Program-made: the position numbers and the translations under genes
Shown: positions 56,516 to 64,000 of the stretch, piece after piece
Layout of the letters: each line of letters opens with the position of its first letter
Position numbering within the stretch: position 1 is the stretch's first letter
Notes under the pieces: generated by a model
Told to the model about the DNA's origin: nothing
Databases searched by the model: none
Seen by the model: the letters and a program-made list of their open reading frames with translations, nothing else
Assembly: GCF_020881035.1 (NCBI RefSeq)
Contig: NZ_JAJITC010000003.1
Coordinates: 372,001 to 436,000 of the forward strand
Source of the DNA: Paraburkholderia translucens
GTDB taxonomy: Bacteria; Pseudomonadota; Gammaproteobacteria; Burkholderiales; Burkholderiaceae
Reading direction: 5' to 3'
Length of the DNA stretch: 64,000 nt

Positions 56516-57946
56516 GTGTCCCGAACTGCCCCCCAACGTCGCTCGCCGCGGCGCTCACCGAAACATGCGAAGGCGCACGCCCCGGCGCCGGCGGCCGTCA
56601 TTACCGGCAACGAGCCGGTCATCGAAATCGTTTCGCTCGACATGGAAGCGCGCGGCGTGGGCCGCACCGAGAGCGAAGATGGCACGCCAGGCAAGGTCGT
56701 ATTCGTCGAAGGCGCATTGCCGGGCGAGCGCGTCAGCTACTCGACGCATCGCAGCAAGCCGAAATTCGAGCAGGCCGAAGTCGTTCAGGTGTTCCGCGAA
56801 AGCGCCATTCGCACGGCGCCGAAATGTACGTACTTCAACATCTGCGGCGGCTGCTCGATGCAGCATCTCGACATGCGCGCCCAGGTGGCGGTCAAGCAGC
56901 GCGTGCTCGAGGACAACCTGCAGCATTTGGCCAGGCTGCGCCCCGAAACGGTGTTTCGGCCGATTCACGGGCCGTCCTGGGGATATCGCTATCGCGCGCG
57001 GCTCGCGGTGCGCTACCTGCCGGAGCGCGGCGGCATGCGCATCGGCTTTCACGAGAAGAAGAGCAGCTACATCGCCGACATGAAGACCTGCGAGGTGCTG
57101 CCGCCGCATGTGTCGGCGATGCTGATGCCGCTGCGCTTCATGGTCCGCAAGCTGTCGATCTACGACCGCATGCCGCAGCTCGAGCTTGCGGTCGGCTCGT
57201 CGGTCACGGCGCTCGTCGTGCGCAACCTCGAACCGCTGACGGCCGAGGACGAGCAGGTGCTGCGGGAGTTCGCAGACGAGCACAAGGTGCAGTTCTGGAT
57301 TCAGCCGGGCGGTCCCGACACGGTCACGCCGCTTTATCCGCTCGACGTGCAGCTCGACTACACGCTGCCCGAATACGGCATCCGCATGCCGTTCAAGCCG
57401 ACTGATTTCACGCAGGTCAATCACGCGATCAACCGGGTGTTGGTGAGCCGTGCGTTGCGCCTGCTCGCGCCCGAGCGCACGGATCGTGTGCTCGACCTGT
57501 TCTGCGGGATCGGCAATTTCACGCTGCCGCTCGCGCGGATCTCGCGGGAAGTGGTCGGCATCGAGGGCAGCGAAGTGCTGACCCAGCGCGCGCTTGCGAA
57601 CGCGGAGCTGAACGGCGTCGCGGGGCATACATCGTTCGCGAGCCGCAACCTGTTCGAAGTCACCGCCGACGACCTGCGCGCGCTCGGTCACTTCGACAAG
57701 TTCCTCGTCGACCCGCCGCGCGAAGGCGCGCTCGCAGTCGCGAAAGCGCTCGCCGAGATCGCACAGAGCGGCAACGGGCCGCTGCCGAAGCGCATCGTCT
57801 ACGTGTCGTGCGCGCCGGCCACGCTCGCGCGCGATGCCGGCCTGCTCGTTCACGAGGCCGGCTATCGGCTGGTGGGCGCGGGCGTCGTCAACATGTTTCC
57901 GCATACGTCGCACGTGGAATCGATTGCGCTGTTCGAGCGCGACTGA
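56516..57946 (+). CDS. rlmD: 23S rRNA (uracil-1939-C5) methyltransferase
   Basis: This is a 476-residue RlmD. It has a basic leader and a TRAM domain (about 35-95, [15 protein letters not shown]). The Fe-S cysteines are [16 protein letters not shown], the SAM-binding site is [16 protein letters not shown], and the catalytic Cys lies in [14 protein letters not shown]. The GTG at 56516 has AGGAAG eight bases upstream, and TACAAT at 56473-56478 is a likely -10, so the longer frame beginning near 56411 is rejected. It is followed by a strong bidirectional terminator. Confidence 0.94.
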   Translation: MSRTAPQRRSPRRSPKHAKAHAPAPAAVITGNEPVIEIVSLDMEARGVGRTESEDGTPGKVVFVEGALPGERVSYSTHRSKPKFEQAEVVQVFRESAIRTAPKCTYFNICGGCSMQHLDMRAQVAVKQRVLEDNLQHLARLRPETVFRPIHGPSWGYRYRARLAVRYLPERGGMRIGFHEKKSSYIADMKTCEVLPPHVSAMLMPLRFMVRKLSIYDRMPQLELAVGSSVTALVVRNLEPLTAEDEQVLREFADEHKVQFWIQPGGPDTVTPLYPLDVQLDYTLPEYGIRMPFKPTDFTQVNHAINRVLVSRALRLLAPERTDRVLDLFCGIGNFTLPLARISREVVGIEGSEVLTQRALANAELNGVAGHTSFASRNLFEVTADDLRALGHFDKFLVDPPREGALAVAKALAEIAQSGNGPLPKRIVYVSCAPATLARDAGLLVHEAGYRLVGAGVVNMFPHTSHVESIALFERD

Positions 57947-57962
57947 GCCGCGCGGCGCGCAC

Positions 57963-58004
57963 AAAAGAAAACGCCACGGCCCCGGCCGTGGCGTTTTTCT
58001 TTTC
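57963..58004. terminator. bidirectional terminator between rlmD and bamD
   Basis: ACGCCACGGC (57971-57980) and GCCGTGGCGT (57985-57994) form a 10-bp stem with A-rich left and T-rich right flanks, serving the two convergent genes. Confidence 0.93.
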
Positions 58005-58039
58005 AGACGACGCTCAGTGTGCCGTCGGCAAGCGGGGCG

Positions 58040-58900
58040 TCAGAACTGCCACCACGACTTCTGCGCGCCTGGCCGTGCGCGGCCGGTGATATATGGGCTG
58101 TCGGGGAAAGTGCCGGCCAGCACACGCCGGGTGTCGTCGGCGAGTTGCTGGTTGTTCAGCTTCTCGTACGACAGGATCATGATGTGCAGCGCGTCTTCGA
58201 TGGCCGGCGCGTTCTTGTATTCGCGCAATGCGAGCTGCGCGCGGTTGATCGCGGCGACATAGGCGCCGCGGCGATAGTAGTAGTCCGCCGCGTGGACTTC
58301 GTGCGACGCCAGCGCGTTCACGATGTAGCGCATGCGCTGCGCGGCGTCCGGCGCGTACTTGCTGTTCGGGAAGCGGTCCACCACGACCTTGAATGCGTCA
58401 TACGACTCGCGCAGCGACTTCGGATCGCGCTCGCTCATGTCCTGGCCCGAGAAGCGGCCGAACAGACCGAGGTCGTCGTTGAAGTGGATCATGCCCTTCA
58501 GGTAGTACGCGTACGCGATGTCCGGGTGATCCGGGTGCAGCTGGATGAAGCGGTCGATGGCCTGGTCGGCGGCGGCGTTTTCGTTGTCCTTCCAGTTGCA
58601 GTACGCGACGTTGATCTGGGCCTGCTGGGCGAAGTGGCCGAACGGGTCGCGGCCCTCGAGCAGCTCGAAATACTTGGCGCACTTGCCCCAGTCACCACCG
58701 CTCAGGGCGTCGTTCGCCTCCGTATATAATTTGTTGTTGGCCCACGTGGCCGTTTCGTCGGTCTTCTCCGGCAGGCCGTGGCAAGCCGCAACAGCGACGA
58801 CGGCCGCGGCGCACGCAACGTATCCGGCCACTTTCCGGGCCGCCTTCTTGATGGCCGCCATATTGATCGCCGCTTCAGTGATGGTGTTCAAGGCTCGCAT
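58040..58900 (-). CDS. bamD: outer membrane assembly lipoprotein BamD
   Basis: This 286-residue TPR lipoprotein is an essential part of the BAM complex that inserts beta-barrel proteins into the outer membrane. The signal ends in VVAVAACHG (lipobox). TPR-like repeats include [24 protein letters not shown], the [18 protein letters not shown] segment and [19 protein letters not shown]. Two starts are possible, 58900 and 58861 (MAAIKK); the first is used. The gene diverges from rluD with only 38 bases between, so their promoters overlap. Confidence 0.94.
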   Translation of the reverse strand: MRALNTITEAAINMAAIKKAARKVAGYVACAAAVVAVAACHGLPEKTDETATWANNKLYTEANDALSGGDWGKCAKYFELLEGRDPFGHFAQQAQINVAYCNWKDNENAAADQAIDRFIQLHPDHPDIAYAYYLKGMIHFNDDLGLFGRFSGQDMSERDPKSLRESYDAFKVVVDRFPNSKYAPDAAQRMRYIVNALASHEVHAADYYYRRGAYVAAINRAQLALREYKNAPAIEDALHIMILSYEKLNNQQLADDTRRVLAGTFPDSPYITGRARPGAQKSWWQF

Positions 58901-58938
58901 TTTCCAGTCTAGCTTTACGTCCAGGTGACCCAGATTCA

Positions 58939-60189
58939 ATGACCCGCTCAAATACTCCAGGCACCGCAGGCGCCGGGAATAGCAACAAAGATTATAACGT
59001 AAGCGCCGACCCCGCCGACGCGTTGGGCGTCGATTCCCTCGACGACGATTTCGCCGGCGAGGCGCTCGCCGCAAGCAGTCCGCAAGGGGCCGCCACGGCG
59101 TCAGGCGTGCCCGGTCGCACGGCCGACGAGCCGCCGCGCCGCGTCGTCGTGCCCGACGAATTGGCCGGCGAGCGCCTCGACAAGGTGGTCGCGAAGGTAT
59201 TCCCGGAATTCTCGCGCAGCCGTCTGCAAAGCTGGATCGAGGCCGAGCGGGTGCGCGTCGACGGCAAGCCGGCAAAGATCCGCCAGCCGGTGCCGCTCGG
59301 AGCCACCATCGAACTCGAGCCCGATCTGTTGCCCGAGCAGCTCGCCTTCACGCCCGAACCGGTACCGCTCGACATCGTCTACGAGGACGACACGCTCGTC
59401 GTCATCAACAAGCCGGCCGGCATGGTCGTGCATCCGGCCGCGGGCAACTGGAGCGGCACGGTGCTCAACGGCCTGCTGCATCGCTATGGGGAGGCGGCGG
59501 CCGGTCTGCCGCGCGCGGGCATCGTGCATCGGCTCGACAAGGAGACGTCGGGGCTGATGGTGGTCGCTCGCACGCTCGCGGCGCAGACCGACCTCGTGCG
59601 CCAGTTGCAGGCGCGCACGGTGAAGCGCCGCTATCTCGCGCTCGTGTGGGGCAACATGCCCGAGGAAGGCACGATCGACGCGCCGATCGGCCGCGATCCG
59701 CGCGAGCGCACGCGCATGGCCGTGGTGACGGGCGCGGCGGGCAAGCCGGCGCGCACGCATTTCAGGCGCGTGACCTCCGCGATCTGGCAACGTCAGCCGG
59801 TCACGGCGATCCATTGCGATCTGGAGACGGGGCGCACCCATCAGATTCGCGTGCATTGCGCGCATATCGGCCATCCGCTGCTCGGAGACCCCGTGTATGG
59901 ACGCGCGCGCGGCAAGCGCTCGGTCACGCCGCTGCCGGACGGCTTCGCGCGCCAGGCGCTGCATGCGTGGCGGCTCGGGCTGATCCATCCGAAGACCGGC
60001 CGCTCGATGCAGTGGCGCGCCGACGTGCCGGCCGACATCGAGGCATTGTCGGCGGCGCTCGGTCTGGGCCGCGACGATGCTGGCGAGTTCGACGACGCGT
60101 ATGACGAGGATGAGGACTACGATGTCTCGTTCGATGCCGCCGCGTACGATGAAGGCAGCGATCACGACGACGAGGACGATCACGCATGA
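58939..60189 (+). CDS. rluD: 23S rRNA pseudouridine synthase RluD
   Basis: This is a 416-residue enzyme that isomerises uridines 1911, 1915 and 1917 of 23S rRNA. The S4-like domain has [24 protein letters not shown]. The catalytic Asp lies in [19 protein letters not shown], and [26 protein letters not shown] follows. The first 75 residues are a low-complexity leader. The last 40 are strongly acidic (many D/E), not seen in E. coli RluD. pgeF overlaps its end by four bases. Confidence 0.95.
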   Translation: MTRSNTPGTAGAGNSNKDYNVSADPADALGVDSLDDDFAGEALAASSPQGAATASGVPGRTADEPPRRVVVPDELAGERLDKVVAKVFPEFSRSRLQSWIEAERVRVDGKPAKIRQPVPLGATIELEPDLLPEQLAFTPEPVPLDIVYEDDTLVVINKPAGMVVHPAAGNWSGTVLNGLLHRYGEAAAGLPRAGIVHRLDKETSGLMVVARTLAAQTDLVRQLQARTVKRRYLALVWGNMPEEGTIDAPIGRDPRERTRMAVVTGAAGKPARTHFRRVTSAIWQRQPVTAIHCDLETGRTHQIRVHCAHIGHPLLGDPVYGRARGKRSVTPLPDGFARQALHAWRLGLIHPKTGRSMQWRADVPADIEALSAALGLGRDDAGEFDDAYDEDEDYDVSFDAAAYDEGSDHDDEDDHA

Positions 60190-61049
60190 ACACGAACTTG
60201 CCGGAGCTGGGTTTTGCCGATGTCGTTCAGCCCCCATGGAACGTATCGCCGCGCGTGCGCGCGCTCGTGACGACGCGCGACGGGGGCGTCAGCGAGGCGC
60301 CGTTCGGGCGCTGGCGCGACGGCGCTGACCAGCCCGGCGGTCTCAATCTGGGCATGAAAACCGGCGACGACCCCGCCGCTGTCGCGAGCAATCGCGCACG
60401 GCTCCTCGCGCTCGCCGGTGTTCGCGAAGCCGCATGGCTGGAACAGATCCACGGCGCCGGCATCGTACGCGCCGAGGACGCGCTCGCGTACGCGCGCGAG
60501 CACGGCGCGCCGGTGCGCGCCGACGCCAGCGTCACCAGTCACGCGGGCATCGCGTGCGTCGTGATGGTCGCCGATTGCATGCCGGTGCTGTTGTGCGACG
60601 AAGCGGGGCGCGCGGTCGGCGCGGCGCATGCCGGCTGGCGCGGACTCGCGGCGGGCATCGTCGAGCAGACCGCCGCGCGTGTCGCTGCGCTGGCCGGCGT
60701 GCAGGCGAGCGAATTGCACGCGTACCTCGGACCGTCGATCGGGCCCAGCGCATTCGAAGTCGGTGCAGACGTGCGTGACGCGTTCATGACCGTCGTCGAC
60801 GGCGCACAACGCGAGGCCACCTCGAACGCATTTGTCGCGCATCCGGAGAATGCGGGCAAATATCTGGCCGATCTGCCGGCGCTCGCGCGTCTGCGCCTGC
60901 AACGGCTCGGCCTCACGCGCATCAGCGGCGGCGATCTGTGCACGGTCACGCTGCGCGAGCGTTTTTATTCTTATCGCCGCGACCGCGAAACGGGCCGAAT
61001 GGCCGCGTTGATCTGGATCGACAATCAGGCGCAAACCATTGCCGATTAA
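60186..61049 (+). CDS. pgeF: PgeF/YfiH family protein (multicopper-type purine nucleosidase fold)
   Basis: This is 287 residues. Conserved Cys/His motifs are [25 protein letters not shown] and [16 protein letters not shown], which hold the metal site. E. coli YfiH (PgeF) corrects wrong amino acid incorporation in peptidoglycan, and relatives show purine nucleoside phosphorylase-like activity. The gene overlaps rluD by four bases, the same pairing as in enteric bacteria. Confidence 0.92.
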   Translation: MNTNLPELGFADVVQPPWNVSPRVRALVTTRDGGVSEAPFGRWRDGADQPGGLNLGMKTGDDPAAVASNRARLLALAGVREAAWLEQIHGAGIVRAEDALAYAREHGAPVRADASVTSHAGIACVVMVADCMPVLLCDEAGRAVGAAHAGWRGLAAGIVEQTAARVAALAGVQASELHAYLGPSIGPSAFEVGADVRDAFMTVVDGAQREATSNAFVAHPENAGKYLADLPALARLRLQRLGLTRISGGDLCTVTLRERFYSYRRDRETGRMAALIWIDNQAQTIAD

Positions 61050-61155
61050 TTTTTTTTCAGGGCCCCGCACGCATCTGGTCATACCTTTGGGATCGAACGG
61101 TGGGTTATTTCGCGCGGGTCGGTGATTATTGAATGCCACCGCGAATGCGCCGTTG

Positions 61156-61190
61156 AAAACGTGTCCTCCCGCCCTCACGCACGTTTTTTT
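61156..61190 (+). terminator. possible terminator of rluD-pgeF
   Basis: AAAACGTG (61156-61163) pairs with CACGTTTT (61180-61187) and continues into more T. The loop is long (16 bases) and the stem is AT-rich at the base, so the strength is uncertain. Confidence 0.45.
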
Positions 61191-61307
61191 TGTTGCACTG
61201 CCGGAAGGCCCGCCGAATAGCGGAAATCGCCCGCCGGCAATGTGGGGGCGCGCACGAACAAACTGGCTTAAATGCCGGGCGGGGTGGGAGTTTTCTGATT
61301 TGCTCGT

Positions 61308-61380
61308 AGTGCGATTCATTTGGCTCGCAGAAGTGCGATTTCCCATACAGGGAAAACGATAATTAAAAAACTATCGCACT
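61308..61380. repeat. three AGTGCGAT repeats upstream of phaC
   Basis: AGTGCGATT occurs at 61308-61316 and again at 61332-61340, 24 bp apart and each preceded by GCTCG. The inverse ATCGCACT is at 61373-61380. These lie 23-95 bp before the TTGACA promoter element. Confidence 0.65.
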
Positions 61381-61402
61381 GCGGCAAAATCGGGAACAAG
61401 CA

Positions 61403-61432
61403 TTGACATGCCTTGTGATGGGGAGCAAGAAT
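61403..61432 (+). promoter_or_regulatory. candidate phaC promoter
   Basis: TTGACA (61403-61408, consensus) and AAGAAT (61427-61432) are 18 bp apart, giving a leader of about 115 bases before phaC. The -10 is imperfect. Confidence 0.5.
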
Positions 61433-61552
61433 GTTCCTCCCGAGCTCCTCGTCGTACATGGGACAGGGCGTGACGAGGTCGCGAGCAATCGCTACGTGCG
61501 CACGAACCTGCCTCTCAACCCGTCCGTAAGGACTTACCGGTCAAAAGCAGGC

Positions 61553-63463
61553 ATGGCAGCATCTCATTCCTCAGCTTCCCCTAGCACGGACTCCTCGAAG
61601 GAGCACACGCGGCAGGCCGGTACGAGCGGTGCATCGTCAACCGCAGGCATGCAGCAATTTCTCGACGCCTGGATGAGCGCATGGCGGTCGTTTGGCGTGC
61701 CGCCGAACGGCACACCGTTCCAGGTTCCCCCATTGCCGCAGATGCCGGACTTCGCACAGTTGGCGGCAGCCTTCCCGCAAATGCCAGCGTTTCCCGGCAT
61801 GCCCGACTTCAGCAAGCTGGCCGCTGGCGCGCTGCCGTCGTTGCCGGGACTGAGCATTCCCACCGCCGCGATTCCGCCGGCGCGTTTGCAGAGGCTGCAG
61901 ACCGACTATTCGCGCGAGGCGATGGACCTGATCCAGCAGGCCACCACGTCGGCGATCAAGGCGCCCGCACTCAAGGACCGGCGCTTTAGCGCGGACGCCT
62001 GGAGCGAAGCGCCGGTCTATGCATTCACCGCCGCATGGTATCTGCTGAACGCGCGCTATTTGCAGCAGATGGTCGATGCGCTCGACACCGAGCCGAAAAC
62101 GCGCGAGCGCATCCGCTTCGCGGTTCAGCAGTGGACCGCGGCGGCCTCGCCGAGCAACTTCTTCGCACTGAATCCCGAAGCGCAGAAAACGCTGCTCGAC
62201 AGCAAAGGCGAGAGCCTGCGCCAGGGCGTGATGAACCTGCTCGGCGATCTGCAGCGCGGCAAGATTTCCCAAACCGACGAATCGCGTTTCACGGTCGGCG
62301 AGAACCTCGCGAACACCGAGGGCTCGGTCGTGTTCGAGAACGATCTGCTGCAACTGATCCAGTACAAGCCGCGCACGCCGACGGTGCGCGAACGGCCGCT
62401 GCTGATCGTGCCGCCGTGCATTAACAAGTTCTACATTCTTGACCTGCAGCCCGAGAACTCGCTCGTCGCGCACGCGCTCGATTCGGGCCACCAGGTATTC
62501 CTGATTTCGTGGCGCAATGCGGATCAGTCGATCGCGCACAAGACGTGGGACGACTACGTCAGCGAGGGCGTGCTCACTGCGATGGACACCGTAAGCAGGA
62601 TCAGCGGCCGCGAGCAGATCAACACGCTCGGCTTTTGCATCGGCGGCACGTTGCTCGCCACCGCGCTGGCCGTGGCGGCGGCGCGCGGCGAACATCCTGC
62701 CGCCTCGATGACGCTGCTCACCGCGATGCTCGACTTCTCCGACACGGGCGTGCTTGACGTGTTCGTCGACGAGGCGCACGTGCAGATGCGCGAGCAGACC
62801 ATCGGCGGCAAGAACGGTGCGCCGCCCGGACTGATGCGTGGCATCGAATTCGCGAACACCTTCTCTTTCCTGCGCCCGAACGACCTCGTGTGGAACTACG
62901 TCGTCGACAATTACCTGAAGGGCCGCACGCCGGTGCCGTTCGACCTGCTGTACTGGAACAGCGACTCGACCAGCGTGCCGGGGCCGATGTACGTCTGGTA
63001 TCTGCGCAATACGTACCTCGAGAACAAGCTGCGCGAGCCGGGTGCGCTCACCACCTGCGGCGAGCCGATCGATCTGTCGAAGATCGACGTGCCGACCTTC
63101 ATCTACGGTTCACGCGAAGACCATATCGTGCCGTGGCAAACCGCCTATGCGTCGGTACCGCTGCTTACCGGGCCGCTGAAGTTCGTGCTTGGCGCGTCGG
63201 GCCATATCGCCGGTGTGATCAATCCGCCCGCGAAGAAAAAGCGCAGCTTCTGGAAGCTCGAGACCGATGCGAAGACGCTGCCCGAATCCGCCGACGAATG
63301 GTTCGACGCTGCGACCGAAGTACCCGGCAGCTGGTGGCCCGAATGGACCGAGTGGCTCGATCAGTACGGCGGCAAGAAAGTGAAGCCGCGCGCCACGCCC
63401 GGCTCCGACGAATTCGCGGTCATCGAGCCGGCGCCTGGCCGCTATGTGCGGCAAAGGGAGTAA
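61553..63463 (+). CDS. phaC: class I polyhydroxyalkanoate synthase PhaC
   Basis: This is a 636-residue enzyme that polymerises (R)-3-hydroxyacyl-CoA into storage polyester at granule surfaces. The lipase-like box GFCIGGTLLA holds the catalytic Cys362. The Asp lies in IYGSREDHIVPW and the His in LGASGHIAGVINPP. The N-terminal 130 residues are longer than usual and rich in Ser, Met and Pro (MPDFAQLAAAFPQMPAFPGM repeats). The start at MAASHSS follows GCAGG; there is no better candidate. phaA follows, the standard phaC-phaA order of this group. Confidence 0.96.
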   Translation: MAASHSSASPSTDSSKEHTRQAGTSGASSTAGMQQFLDAWMSAWRSFGVPPNGTPFQVPPLPQMPDFAQLAAAFPQMPAFPGMPDFSKLAAGALPSLPGLSIPTAAIPPARLQRLQTDYSREAMDLIQQATTSAIKAPALKDRRFSADAWSEAPVYAFTAAWYLLNARYLQQMVDALDTEPKTRERIRFAVQQWTAAASPSNFFALNPEAQKTLLDSKGESLRQGVMNLLGDLQRGKISQTDESRFTVGENLANTEGSVVFENDLLQLIQYKPRTPTVRERPLLIVPPCINKFYILDLQPENSLVAHALDSGHQVFLISWRNADQSIAHKTWDDYVSEGVLTAMDTVSRISGREQINTLGFCIGGTLLATALAVAAARGEHPAASMTLLTAMLDFSDTGVLDVFVDEAHVQMREQTIGGKNGAPPGLMRGIEFANTFSFLRPNDLVWNYVVDNYLKGRTPVPFDLLYWNSDSTSVPGPMYVWYLRNTYLENKLREPGALTTCGEPIDLSKIDVPTFIYGSREDHIVPWQTAYASVPLLTGPLKFVLGASGHIAGVINPPAKKKRSFWKLETDAKTLPESADEWFDAATEVPGSWWPEWTEWLDQYGGKKVKPRATPGSDEFAVIEPAPGRYVRQRE

Positions 63464-63662
63464 GGTTTCACATACGGGCTCGACCCGCGCGTTCGAAGGT
63501 CGTTTTGGCGTTGACTATCGCTCGCGGTCGGCCGGTGCATGGATGCATGACGGTTGAATGAGCGTCTAATTGATGAAGACGTGTGGGCAACGCAAGTTGC
63601 AACGCGATTTTTAACGTAACGGGCTGCGGCCCGATTGGCCGAGGTGCCCGGAGGATATGGAA

Positions 63663-64000
63663 ATGACTGACGTTGTGATCGTATCGGCGGCTCGTACTGC
63701 AGTTGGCAAATTTGGTGGGTCGCTGGCGAAGACCGCCGCTCCCGAACTTGGCGCGGTAGCTGTGCGCGCCGTACTCGAGCGGGCAGGCGTGAAGCCGGAA
63801 CAGGTGAGCGAAGTCATCCTGGGCCAGGTGCTGACCGCGGGCTCCGGCCAGAACCCCGCGCGCCAGGCGCTGATCAAGGCGGGCTTGCCGTCGGCCGTGC
63901 CGGGCATGACGATCAACAAGGTTTGCGGCTCGGGCCTGAAGGCCGTGATGCTCGCGGCCAACGCGATCATCGCCGGTGATGCCGACATCGTCGTGGCTGG
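63663..64000 (+). CDS. phaA: acetyl-CoA acetyltransferase PhaA (3' cut by window)
   Basis: 113 residues are visible. It begins [23 protein letters not shown] and contains the nucleophilic Cys in [21 protein letters not shown] near residue 88. The enzyme condenses two acetyl-CoA to acetoacetyl-CoA, the first step to poly-3-hydroxybutyrate. GGAGGA lies upstream; an ATG two codons earlier (63657) is too close to it. The rest of the gene, and probably phaB and phaR, are beyond the window. Confidence 0.93.
   Translation, partial: MTDVVIVSAARTAVGKFGGSLAKTAAPELGAVAVRAVLERAGVKPEQVSEVILGQVLTAGSGQNPARQALIKAGLPSAVPGMTINKVCGSGLKAVMLAANAIIAGDADIVVA

Larger units (their letters stand above)
61050..61552. 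other. intergenic region upstream of phaC
   Basis: This 503-bp gap includes a probable pgeF terminator at 61156-61190, three AGTGCGAT motifs, and a promoter candidate with TTGACA at 61403-61408. It is AT-richer at 61320-61375. The frame that runs into phaC from 61403 shows no family features before 61553. Confidence 0.55.

Overview
This window looks like core chromosome of a beta-proteobacterium of the Burkholderiaceae, most likely Burkholderia or Paraburkholderia. The evidence is high G+C, long Ala/Pro-rich protein tails, the rpsF-priB-rpsR-rplI-dnaB block, a complete arn cluster outside any pmr-type locus, alaA-hom-thrC, surE-pcm-nlpD-rpoS, and a phaC-phaA polyhydroxyalkanoate locus. Genus is inferred from gene content and sequence style. 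I see no transposase, integrase, prophage, CRISPR array, tRNA or rRNA, and almost no broken genes; the genes at both ends are cut by the window.

Layout: 1-5.9 kb holds the end of an anti-sigma factor, the S6/PriB/S18/L9 operon, dnaB and a DUF47-Pit phosphate pair. 6-11 kb (minus) holds an SDR protein that lacks the usual catalytic residues, an NlpC/P60 lipoprotein, a PIN-PhoH ATPase and a Bcp peroxiredoxin. 11.1-19 kb (minus) is the L-Ara4N lipid A modification cluster: arnT-arnE, then arnB-arnC-arnA(formyltransferase)-arnA(decarboxylase)-arnD, with ArnA split in two. 19.4-25.9 kb (plus) carries alaA-hom-thrC and moeA-moaD-moaE. At 25.9-27.4 kb a group III truncated globin diverges from an NsrR-type nitric oxide sensor. 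clpB follows, with a clear sigma-32 type promoter.

30-36 kb holds a YidB-like protein, a secreted helix-hairpin-helix protein, a MerR regulator overlapping a carboxymuconolactone-decarboxylase-like gene, and a MATE transporter paired with a GT-C glycosyltransferase. 36-41.5 kb (minus) is trxA, rho, a MerR-MFS-mtfA operon, then rpmE2. The 4.5S SRP RNA lies at 42 kb, followed by dnaX-ybaB-recR, a class III CoA-transferase, a nitrate/sulfonate-type ABC importer and a quinone oxidoreductase. 51.5-58 kb is surE-pcm-nlpD-rpoS, a PolB-like exonuclease and rlmD. 58-64 kb has bamD diverging from rluD-pgeF, then phaC and the start of phaA.

I did not find a convincing wholly new system. The items most worth checking are regulatory or architectural: the nested repeats between the ComEA-like and MerR genes, operators of two MerR operons, repeats upstream of phaC, TANAAT boxes placed directly before ATG codons that lack a Shine-Dalgarno sequence, the MerR-MFS-mtfA block between rho and rpmE2, the MATE/GT-C pair, and the SDR protein without Ser-Tyr-Lys.
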